Shown here: one piece after another, positions 6,008 through 12,982 of the stretch
Numbering within the stretch: the stretch's first letter is position 1
How the letters are laid out: each line of letters opens with the position of its first letter
Assembly (NCBI GenBank): GCA_046483125.1
Contig: JAWODU010000029.1
Coordinates: 1-14,221, forward strand
Length of the DNA: 14,221 nucleotides
Direction of reading: 5' to 3'
Source: JAWODU01 sp046483125
GTDB taxonomy: Bacteria; Verrucomicrobiota; Kiritimatiellia; UBA8416; JAWODU01
Program-made: the position numbers and the translations under genes
The notes under the pieces: model-generated
The model's input: the letters and a program-made list of their open reading frames with translations, nothing else
What the model was told of the DNA's origin: nothing
The model's database searches: none

Positions 6008-7255
6008 TCACCGTGAGACGGAGGCCGCAAGCGGCAGAATTCTCTTCCTGAATACCGAATGCCAGGAATAACCGGAGATTATTTCCCTCCGGAACCTGAG
6101 GCGGGGACTGCGGTCGAAAGCCCTGATTGCCTTTCGTGCCGTTTCAGCGGCGCTCACTCCCTCGCGAATGTAAACAGCCCGTCGGCCGGCAATCTCACGC
6201 AGTGCCGGAACGTCATTGAGAACAAGCACCTGCCCCGCCAGGCCGCCCTCCAGAACGGGGATGCCGAAGCCCTCTCTCAGGCTCGGGAAAATCAGCATAT
6301 CGGACAGAGAAAACAGTCCGCGCAGATCCTCATCGCTTACCCTTCCGGCAAAACGCTCGCACAGAAAGATGACCTCCTTCTGTACTCTCTTTTGCCGACG
6401 GCGGGCAAGAAGCCTGTCGAAATACTCATTGGCGTCCCGGTTGTGCGGGTCCGGAGCGCCGGTTATTATCCATCGCACCCTGCGCCCCTGCTTTTTTATG
6501 GCGGCTGTAATATCGATTCCGGCTTCAAGGTTCTTACGTCTTACAATGCGCGTGGGCGTTAACGCCGTTACGTCGGTTTCGTAGAGCTTTTCCCTGAAAA
6601 ACAGCTCCCGAACGGGCTCGGTCAGCCCCAGGAGACGCGGTACGTCTATGCCGTCGGGAACCACGGTGACCCCCGAAGAACTGATCCCGAAAAGAGAAGT
6701 GATTTCCTTGCGGCAATGTTCCGATATAGCGCAATACCGGCATCCGGGGACAGGAGTGGACAACACGCTCCATGGGTAATCATAACGCTGGTGCCTGCTG
6801 TAGCTCGAGTCCCCGAAGGTGGAATCATGGGTCCAGGCCACGAATACCGGACTGCGTCGGCGTTTTATGAGATTGGCAAGGGCCGCGGTGAGCACAAGGT
6901 TGAAATGCATCGTCATGACGTTGTGCATAAAACAGATATCAACCCCGCGCAGGTTCCGGGACAACGCGCTTTCGACGCGCTTTACTGCCGCGTCGAACCC
7001 TTCGGGTACCTTGCCTTCAAGAAGCGAACGCACAACTCGCCGCACCGGGCCGCCGTCTGAAGAAATCTCGGGCACAACCGCTGTCTTCACGTCCGGGTGG
7101 ACACTGCCCCCTTTGCCGACAATCAGTTTTGTTCTGAAACCGGCTTCCGCGAACAGTCCGGCGTGCGCGGATATCACGAATTCCACCCCGCCGATTACCG
7201 GAGGGCATGAATAGTGCAGTATCGCGATCGAAGGTCTGGATTTTTTAGCCGGCAT
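6008..7255 (-). CDS. GT4-family glycosyltransferase
   Basis: This 415-residue protein has the GT-B organisation of GT4 enzymes, which transfer a sugar from a nucleotide donor to a glycan or lipid acceptor. The N-terminal Rossmann half starts IAILHYSCPPVIGGVEFVI, with the glycine-rich acceptor loop at about 17-25. The hinge region AISEHCRKEI and VVPDGIDVPRL is at about 176-208. The donor half has RIVRRKNLEAGI (236-247), WIITGAPDPHN and the E-X7-E motif EGFGIPVLE (Glu328, Glu336) that contacts donor sugar and phosphate. There is no membrane segment. It converges on hisF, with 21 bp between stops and no clear terminator. An ATG at 7255 is used; a weak GAGAAAG lies upstream. The long variable N-terminal half prevents a substrate call. 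Confidence 0.92.
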   Translation of the reverse strand: MPAKKSRPSIAILHYSCPPVIGGVEFVISAHAGLFAEAGFRTKLIVGKGGSVHPDVKTAVVPEISSDGGPVRRVVRSLLEGKVPEGFDAAVKRVESALSRNLRGVDICFMHNVMTMHFNLVLTAALANLIKRRRSPVFVAWTHDSTFGDSSYSRHQRYDYPWSVLSTPVPGCRYCAISEHCRKEITSLFGISSSGVTVVPDGIDVPRLLGLTEPVRELFFREKLYETDVTALTPTRIVRRKNLEAGIDITAAIKKQGRRVRWIITGAPDPHNRDANEYFDRLLARRRQKRVQKEVIFLCERFAGRVSDEDLRGLFSLSDMLIFPSLREGFGIPVLEGGLAGQVLVLNDVPALREIAGRRAVYIREGVSAAETARKAIRAFDRSPRLRFRREIISGYSWHSVFRKRILPLAASVSR

Positions 7256-7318
7256 CTTATCTTTCTCGTCGGTATTCAGTATTTCCCGCGGGACTCGGCC
7301 CGCTCGCCCGGAAAAACT

Positions 7319-7366
7319 TCATTCTGTCGATTGAAGTTGACAAAAGCAAGGCAATAGGCAGAATGA
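7319..7366. repeat. widely spaced 8-bp inverted repeat in the divergent intergenic region
   Basis: TCATTCTG (7319-7326) and its exact reverse complement CAGAATGA (7359-7366) flank the TTGACA between the divergent glycosyltransferase and unknown gene. The same 8-mer occurs once more at 11465-11472. The arms may be -10 elements facing both ways or a regulator site. Confidence 0.4.
7337..7364 (+). promoter_or_regulatory. candidate promoter for the 164-residue unknown gene
   Basis: A perfect -35 TTGACA (7337-7342), 16 nt, then CAGAAT (7359-7364, 4 of 6 matches to TATAAT). Transcription would start near 7371, leaving a leader of about 29 nt before the ATG at 7400. The same boxes with the same spacing recur before the gene at 11443, which strengthens the call. 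Confidence 0.45.
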
Positions 7367-7399
7367 TTTCCACATTAAACGGGCAACCTCAACCTCGGA

Positions 7400-7894
7400 A
7401 TGAAGAATTACACCGTGCCTTTTTTCAGGAAACAGCAGACAAAACAGCCGGCCGAACCCGACCCCCGGGAACAAATCGATGAGTTCGAGCGCAGGATTAA
7501 ACTCCAGGAAGAACTGATGTACGGCGTCGCGCTTTTTTTCGAAGGTATCAGCAAGCTCCAGGCCGGACAGGACGCGGTTCTGGAAACACACCGCAAACAG
7601 TGCCGAAATATTATTCAGGCCGGCAAGGTCATTTCTCAACGTGCCCGACTGCTTCTGCGGCAGGTCAAGCAGGATCGGCAGAAGACCCATCTTCTCGACG
7701 AGTTTGAATTTTCTCCTTTCCGCGGCCACCCCAACCCCGAAGAAATGGAAAAAAGGGCCCGGATCCTTGTGGATACGTACAACCGGATATTCCCGGACCG
7801 CCCGCGCTCGAAGGAATTCACCCCCGAAGAAACGTTTCAGCTCATGGAAGAGGCCTCAGCCGTTTTTACCGGAGAAGGCGCAAAGAAAAGCTGA
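7400..7894 (+). CDS. hypothetical helical protein, 164 residues
   Basis: I do not recognise this protein. It is hydrophilic and strongly charged, without a signal peptide or membrane segment. Residues about 23-75 (REQIDEFERRIKLQEELMYG onward) look like a long amphipathic helix or coiled coil. Residues about 77-100 form a second basic helix. A Pro-rich turn, GHPNPEEMEK, leads to a third helix, and the end FTPEETFQLMEEASAVF is also helical. The ATG at 7400 is preceded only by a weak purine patch, but a TTGACA promoter lies at a suitable distance. It is divergent from the glycosyltransferase and converges, 17 bp apart, on the MshEN/receiver/PATAN gene, so it may or may not belong functionally to that signalling unit. 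Unbroken frame and coding-like codon usage support a real gene. Confidence 0.75.
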   Translation: MKNYTVPFFRKQQTKQPAEPDPREQIDEFERRIKLQEELMYGVALFFEGISKLQAGQDAVLETHRKQCRNIIQAGKVISQRARLLLRQVKQDRQKTHLLDEFEFSPFRGHPNPEEMEKRARILVDTYNRIFPDRPRSKEFTPEETFQLMEEASAVFTGEGAKKS

Positions 7895-7911
7895 AGATCA
7901 ATCAGCGTATC

Positions 7912-9705
7912 TCAGACGCTTTCTCCCTCGTCCGCCATACGAGCGCCCTCCATGAGCAGTGACATGGTGGAAGCCGATATACTGGGTTCCGGAAAATCGT
8001 CGCACGGGCTGGTGATGAATTCTCCTTCATGCCAGCGCATAAGCGCGTAAAAAGCCTTCTCCCCGCTGACACCGTCCAATTCCGCGTGAATTACGCTGCC
8101 GTCCTTGATAAAAACAGTTCCTTCCGTCCCGTCTTTCTTGAGAACGACCTTCATGCTCTTGTTGCCGGCGCACAGTATCTGGATCATATCGGTAAATCCC
8201 ATGTCCCTGAGCGAACCGGAAACCCCCTCACGGCTGGGTTCTTTTTCAACCACGCCCATCCGCCTCTGCATCTTCAGAAACAGTATTTCCAGGTTTACAG
8301 GGCTGTTCATGACGTCGTCGGCTCCCGCCCTCAGACAGGCGGCCGCGCGCTCCGTCTCCTCGCCGGACATCAGCATGAACAGGCCGATGGAAGCAGTGTC
8401 GGCGTTACCTTTAAACCTGCGGCAGAAATCCAGGGCATTGCCTCCCAGTGCGGAGGCATCGGCTATCACAAGGTCCAGATCGGGAAGTGAACGTGCGATA
8501 AAATCCTCAGCCGCTTCCGCTCCAGCAACCACGTGTACATCATAGCCGTCGCGCATCAGCGGCGGCGTCATGTTCGCCGTAGACATCTCCGCCGGGTCAA
8601 TAATGAGGATTCTTCCCGTATGCCGATGCATTTCATCCAGAAATTCCTCATCCATGAGTATCTGTAAAAACGCTTCCAGCATTTTGTCGTGCCCCCGCGA
8701 CGCGCTCCAGCGCACGCGCAGGTTCCGGCGCGTCAAGGCGACATCGCGCGCGGATGTCGCGTCCTCTTCTCTCAAATCCTGATAACAGGCGACCAGTGAA
8801 AGAATATCCGCTTCGGGAGAAGATCTTTTCTCTACTTCGCCGCCCGACAGCAATTCCTCCAGCCTGTAAGGCGCGGCCACCTGTTTCGCGATTTGCAATC
8901 CGTCTTTCAGGGCGAACAGCCAGGCCGCAATTACGACCCGGTCAATCTGAAAGGCCGACAGATCCTGCCTCGCCCCCATTAACTGGCAATACCGCACTCT
9001 GGCGCGTATTTTCTCGAGCTCGGCGGGGGCGTCACCTGTTCTGCCCATTACAATCAGAGCGACAGCATTAATAACACTGCGACTCATATCCTGATAGGCC
9101 GGCGGGGGCGGCCCGGGTTTCCTTTCAGGGGCAGGCGGGCGGCGTTCTTCCGTTTCGCGGCGTTTCGGCAGACGCGGCAGCTTTCTCAGGGTCTCTTCTC
9201 CCGTAGTCTTCCCGACCGCCCGGCCGTTCCCGGGAGCCTCGGCTCCCGCCGCGTCGCGTGCCCCGCGCCTGAAATGCACTTGAAGCGCCTTTATTATTTC
9301 AGCCCGGGATGCTACCAAAAAATCAAGACTGTATGGCCTCATAAAGAAATCGTGAATATTCCTGATTTTCCCGGCCTGGTCCGGGTCGTATACCGCAAGG
9401 TTCAATACGTGGCGTTCTTCGTCGTAATGCGCCGGAAACACCTCCCAGTGCTTTGCCGCGCCGACGGAGATACAACTTCGCGCCCGCGGTGCGGGAGGTT
9501 TTTCGAGAAGGTTTCTGTACGGCAGACCTGTGGATTCGGACAGCAGGGAGCCCAGATATCCGTAAGACACATCTCCCCTTTCCAGAAGGATATCCTCGAA
9601 AGGCTTTCCGGAATCGAGCGCGGTTTTTTCGATCTCCGAAACCTGTTCGGAGGTCATTTTCCCCGCCTCAAGAAGCATTGTCTTCAGCGGCCGGCGATTC
9701 TGCAT
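7912..9705 (-). CDS. multidomain regulator: MshEN-like, decayed HD-GYP-like, degenerate receiver, PATAN/DUF4388
   Basis: A 597-residue cytoplasmic signalling protein. Residues 8-145 resemble the GspE/PilB N-terminal (MshEN) domain, known in some families to bind c-di-GMP: LLEAGKMTSEQVSEIE, KPFEDILLERGDVS, TGLPYRNL, then LNLAVYDPD. A charged Pro-rich linker follows (150-203). Residues 207-360 are helical and faintly like HD-GYP, but the metal-binding His-Asp motifs are missing. Residues 364-483 form a CheY-like receiver (RILIIDP, DLVIADAS with Asp416 as possible phosphoacceptor, AGADDVMNSP); the conserved Lys before Pro is Ser468, so phosphorylation may be lost. Residues 494-590 match PATAN/DUF4388 (GSLRDMGFTDMIQIL, GTVFIKDGSVIHAEL, KAFYALMRWHEGEF). 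Its start overlaps the upstream gene's end by 38 bp, so both are cotranscribed. Likely role: integrating second-messenger and protein signals. Order of domains is clear; function is inferred. Confidence 0.9.
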   Translation of the reverse strand: MQNRRPLKTMLLEAGKMTSEQVSEIEKTALDSGKPFEDILLERGDVSYGYLGSLLSESTGLPYRNLLEKPPAPRARSCISVGAAKHWEVFPAHYDEERHVLNLAVYDPDQAGKIRNIHDFFMRPYSLDFLVASRAEIIKALQVHFRRGARDAAGAEAPGNGRAVGKTTGEETLRKLPRLPKRRETEERRPPAPERKPGPPPPAYQDMSRSVINAVALIVMGRTGDAPAELEKIRARVRYCQLMGARQDLSAFQIDRVVIAAWLFALKDGLQIAKQVAAPYRLEELLSGGEVEKRSSPEADILSLVACYQDLREEDATSARDVALTRRNLRVRWSASRGHDKMLEAFLQILMDEEFLDEMHRHTGRILIIDPAEMSTANMTPPLMRDGYDVHVVAGAEAAEDFIARSLPDLDLVIADASALGGNALDFCRRFKGNADTASIGLFMLMSGEETERAAACLRAGADDVMNSPVNLEILFLKMQRRMGVVEKEPSREGVSGSLRDMGFTDMIQILCAGNKSMKVVLKKDGTEGTVFIKDGSVIHAELDGVSGEKAFYALMRWHEGEFITSPCDDFPEPSISASTMSLLMEGARMADEGESV

Positions 9706-11443
9706 AATCTGTTTCGCTGTCCTCCGGCGGAGGTCCAGCGTATACTCTGTGGCTCAACAGCCAGTCAAGTTCTCCCCATACCCTGCGGATAAACGCGAGC
9801 TGTGTCTTCGTAACGCGGCTTTCCTCGTGAATGGCGGTTAAAGTAACTTTTTCGTTCGCCGCCACCGTATACATTTTCCCCGACACGGCAATTGAAATGG
9901 AATCCGGCGGGGCGCTGTTGACTATATCCATGTCTTTTCGCGCCACTGCCGCTATCCTGGGCGCTATTGCTCCTATGCTCTCCGCCTCCTGGTCCACACC
10001 GCTCTGTGACACCACCAGGCCCTCCGGATCCGAAATAACGCATCCCGAAAAACCGGGCATCTTTGCCATGGCCTCCGCTATTACTTTGAAATCGCTCACC
10101 CTGTCAGGCGGAATGTTCAACAGCCGCGCCAGGCGGAGGCGGCGATGCAGGCCCCTTCTGCTGAGCGGCATACCCGTCATGCGTTTGAATGTTTTCCGCC
10201 CGAGGCCCTCGATATTTTTCAGATCGAAAATACTTCTGTAGAAACCGTTGCGATCACGGTATTCAACGATTTTTTCCGCCAGAGGAAGACTGAGTCCCGG
10301 AACACCTGTAAGCTCCCGTGCCCCGGCAGTGTTGATATTCACGTTGCCCGGCAGTTCGCGGTAGCCGTACTCGACAGCGGCAATTGTTTCTTCTCCGGCC
10401 GCGGTTTTTTGAGCTTCCGGGACTTCCGGCTTTTCGGCCGGCTGTCTTGCCGCCTCCGGTTTTTCCGATTCTCTGAACGGATCACTTATTCCTTCGGTAT
10501 CGTAATGGCGCAGACGCTTTGTCGTTCTCGCCTTGAGCTTGTCAACGCCTATTGACTTTACAACATCGGCCAGAGGCAGAGAAACGTGAGTTTCCTCGTC
10601 GCCGAAAGCATCGTCCGCCACCAGTTCCGAAGGAAGGAAATAAGCGAGGCTGGACACACTGAGGCTGATCCTGCCGAGGGCGAGCTGGGAATAGAGGTCA
10701 TGCACGGTCAGGCTGATAGATTGTCCTTCCTCCGCTTTCCCGCCGGCCGTCTTGACGTATTTCTCGGGCATAAGAGACAGCGCCTTCGCGAGAGGGAATT
10801 CGAAAGTCACACCCGATACGGCCCTTTCCCCGGTGGTTACCGGCGGGACCCCGTTTTCCGCCTGCGGTTCCGGCGGCGCGGAAGATTTTGCCGCGGGCGG
10901 CGCTTCCGGTTTTGGCTTTTCCGTTGCGGCGCCCGAAGCCCTGTCCCCGGAACCGGCGCTCTCCCTGAACGGATCTTCCACCGAATTCATCCCGTAGTCC
11001 TGTACCCGGCCGGCCGTGTGCTTTTTGAGCTTTTCAACCCCCACGGACTTCACAACAAGAGGCAGGGGCAGGTTGATTTTCGTCTTTGTGTCCTCGAAAG
11101 CCGCGTGTGAAAGCAGATGGGAAGGTATAAAGTAAGCAAGCTGTGCCACGCTCATGGTTACTCGGCCGGACGCCAGCTGTGAAAACAGGTTGTCCATGGT
11201 AACCATGACCGCCCCCGGCAGCGAGCGGTCACCGGTCCCGGCAACGCGGTATCCGTCCGGAACCAGACTTACTGCTTCATTGAGGGGCAGTTGAAAGCTG
11301 ACGTCGGACCTGTGTTCCTTTTCGTCTTCTTCCCCGAGGGTGGCTTCTATCGTGGTAACGGCGGACACCGCGTCGAGGAGATCCCTGGACCAGTCTCCGT
11401 TCTCTTGCGCGTCGTCCCGCTTCAGTTTGAGCTCCGTCTCCAT
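9668..11443 (-). CDS. novel-architecture protein: duplicated unknown domain, ComEA-type HhH, roadblock/LC7
   Basis: A 591-residue cytoplasmic protein. After a charged N-terminus, residues 48-162 and 212-326 are an ungapped duplication of a 115-residue unit that I cannot assign. Each has a PL...(V/L)SL(V/M)P start, a SQLA.GR core, LAYF(I/L)PS, a second LPL...VVKS(V/I)GV.KLK, and ends DPFRES. Pro/Ala/Glu-rich linkers follow each copy. Residues 366-425 are a ComEA-like helix-hairpin-helix (VNINTAGARELTGVPGL, IVEYRDRNGFY, IEGLGRKTF). Residues about 450-545 resemble roadblock/LC7 (AMAKMPGFSGCVISDPEGL, VSGKMYTVAANE), the MglB type of small-GTPase partner. GAGGA stands 4 nt before the ATG at 11443, and a TTGACA promoter lies further up. 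It heads an operon with the MshEN/PATAN gene, with a 38-bp overlap. No GTPase gene is visible in the window. Function is inferred as signalling or cell-polarity related. Confidence 0.9.
   Translation of the reverse strand: METELKLKRDDAQENGDWSRDLLDAVSAVTTIEATLGEEDEKEHRSDVSFQLPLNEAVSLVPDGYRVAGTGDRSLPGAVMVTMDNLFSQLASGRVTMSVAQLAYFIPSHLLSHAAFEDTKTKINLPLPLVVKSVGVEKLKKHTAGRVQDYGMNSVEDPFRESAGSGDRASGAATEKPKPEAPPAAKSSAPPEPQAENGVPPVTTGERAVSGVTFEFPLAKALSLMPEKYVKTAGGKAEEGQSISLTVHDLYSQLALGRISLSVSSLAYFLPSELVADDAFGDEETHVSLPLADVVKSIGVDKLKARTTKRLRHYDTEGISDPFRESEKPEAARQPAEKPEVPEAQKTAAGEETIAAVEYGYRELPGNVNINTAGARELTGVPGLSLPLAEKIVEYRDRNGFYRSIFDLKNIEGLGRKTFKRMTGMPLSRRGLHRRLRLARLLNIPPDRVSDFKVIAEAMAKMPGFSGCVISDPEGLVVSQSGVDQEAESIGAIAPRIAAVARKDMDIVNSAPPDSISIAVSGKMYTVAANEKVTLTAIHEESRVTKTQLAFIRRVWGELDWLLSHRVYAGPPPEDSETDYAESPAAEDNAS
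10466..11302 (-). repeat. tandem duplication of a 115-residue unknown domain inside the roadblock protein
   Basis: Unit A covers 11302-10958 and unit B 10810-10466, separated by a 49-residue Pro/Ala linker. They align without gaps over 115 residues, with 52 identities by hand count (about 45%). Conserved blocks are SQLA.GR, LAYF.PS and DPFRES. The divergence shows an old, selectively maintained duplication. Confidence 0.8.
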
Positions 11444-11466
11444 ATCATCCTCAATTACAGCCGCTC

Positions 11467-11494
11467 ATTCTGAGAAAACAGCCCCCCGTGTCAA
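11467..11494 (-). promoter_or_regulatory. promoter of the roadblock/PATAN operon
   Basis: On the minus strand, a perfect TTGACA (11494 to 11489), 16 nt, then CAGAAT (11472 to 11467). Transcription would start near 11460, leaving a leader of about 17 nt with the GAGGA ribosome binding site at 11452-11448. The boxes, spacing and the two bases after the -10 (GA) are identical to those before the gene at 7400. Confidence 0.5.
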
Positions 11495-11591
11495 GCCGCC
11501 TTTTCCCTCCGTTTTTTCTCACTGCTTACTCCCGGTGTAAAAACAAGCAAATACAGTGCCAATCTGCCGCGAAACTCGGGCTGGTGGGTCG

Positions 11592-11607
11592 GGAAATTTT
11601 GATTTCC
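11592..11607. repeat. short inverted repeat in the divergent intergenic region
   Basis: GGAAAT (11592-11597) and ATTTCC (11602-11607) flank TTTG. It sits between the divergent roadblock operon and the LamG/TSP3 gene and could be a regulator half-site pair. No clear plus-strand promoter is seen; TTGACT at 11612-11617 lacks a good -10. Confidence 0.3.
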
Positions 11608-12773
11608 ACGCTTGACTATTGCCGGGGAAAGGCGACACACTGACCGACGTTTTATGGAATGTTTCACGACACGTGCAAGCGGAAGTGCATACATTCCTTA
11701 CTACAGGCAATACTCGGACAGGCAGGACCGTGACACAACACCTTACACGCAGATGGCGGTCGTTAAGCTGGAGTGCTCGGACGTCCTTTCTGTTGGTTTT
11801 TATCGCCTTAACCACAGGCATACTCCTTGCCGGCGCCCAGCCTTCGGGTCCCGACGAAAAGCTGGATGATTCAGACCAGGACGGCTTTTCCACGGAACTC
11901 GAGGAGATTCTCGGCACCGATCCCGCCGACAGCGCTTCACATCCCACACTTGCCGACAACCGGCACAAGATCCTCTGTTACTGGCCGCTTACCAATGACG
12001 CCAGCGAGACAATAGAAGGCATTATAAACGGCCAACTGCGTCACGGGGCCGATTTCAAAAACTGAGCCCTTAACCTCGGCGGCAGGCTGTGGACATTTTT
12101 CTCAGACGACGGCTCCTGCCGCCGCGGCCACAGGATACTCAAGGTTACCAGGCCCCGCGTGGTTCACCGAAACCAGTGGATGCACCTCGGCGTGGTGTGG
12201 GACTCAACAAACGGCGCCGCCGGAGTTCATACATACATCGACGGACTTGAAGAGCCGACGTGGGATGCGGGGTCCTCCGACATACAGTCCCTTCACTCGG
12301 GCGCCGCCGAGTTCACCCTCGGAGCCTACGACATAAAACGCATCAAGCGCCCCATTGCCGTCCGCACTCCCAATATCCGCATACCCGGCAGGCCCTGGCG
12401 ACCGAGACCGCCTCCGGAACGCCGTGAAAAAGAAATCGTCATCAACTCCTTCCGCGGACAGATGGCTCAATTGGTTCTCTGCAGGGAAGTCCTCACCGAC
12501 CTTGAAGTTGCCGAGCTCTACATGCTGGGTGAAGACGGCGACCTTCAGGCGTGGATCCATCAGGACTTCGACGAAGACGGCATGGTCGACTGGTGGGAGC
12601 GCGAGAACTTCGGCGACGTCAGCCCTGCCGCCGAAGGGGACGAAGACGGCGACGGGCTCTCTAACCTTGAGGAATTCGAAGCCGGAACCGATCCGAACAA
12701 TCCCGATTCCGACAATGACGGGCTCACAGACGGCCAAGAAGTACACACCTACCGCACCGATCCCCTCTCTCCG

Positions 12774-12866
12774 GATACCGATGGAGACGGCGCGGGCGAT
12801 CTGGAAGAAGTCAACGCCGGGACCGATCCCGCAGACCCCGCGTCATTCCCCGCTGACATCTCGGGC
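12774..12866 (+). repeat. TSP3 block and module boundary, copy 1
   Basis: These 31 codons, which include AGTDPADPASFP and end in SG, recur at 14127-14219 with 23 of 31 residues identical by hand count. The spacing is 1353 bp (451 codons), so the protein is built from long repeated modules. Each copy has the Asp pattern of a Ca2+-binding TSP3 repeat. Confidence 0.75.
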
Positions 12867-12954
12867 CGCATTATCTACCCCGGGTGGCAGTCCGGGCCTG
12901 TTCACGTTATGGCCGCCACAAGCGCTCAGACCTGGACTTCGGAATATTCCACAG

Positions 12955-12982
12955 CAATCCGCGCTCCGCAATCCGCGTTCCG
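12955..12982 (+). repeat. two 14-bp tandem repeat units inside the coding region
   Basis: CAATCCGCGCTCCG (12955-12968) and CAATCCGCGTTCCG (12969-12982) differ at one base, followed by a partial third unit starting CATT. In frame they encode AIRAPQSAFRI, unlike the surrounding Asp-rich modules. It looks like a small simple repeat tolerated in a loop of the secreted protein. Confidence 0.6.

Noticed and set aside
7904..7920. Hairpin AGCGT/ACGCT between the convergent stops, possible bidirectional terminator
   Set aside because: The stem is only 5 bp with a 7-nt loop and is followed by a broken T tract; too weak to call.
12063..12065. TGA as selenocysteine or Gly recoding (code 25)
   Set aside because: Other genes in the window end in TGA in the normal way, the residue is not at a Cys/Sec-type catalytic site, and the hairpin needed for Sec insertion was not evident.
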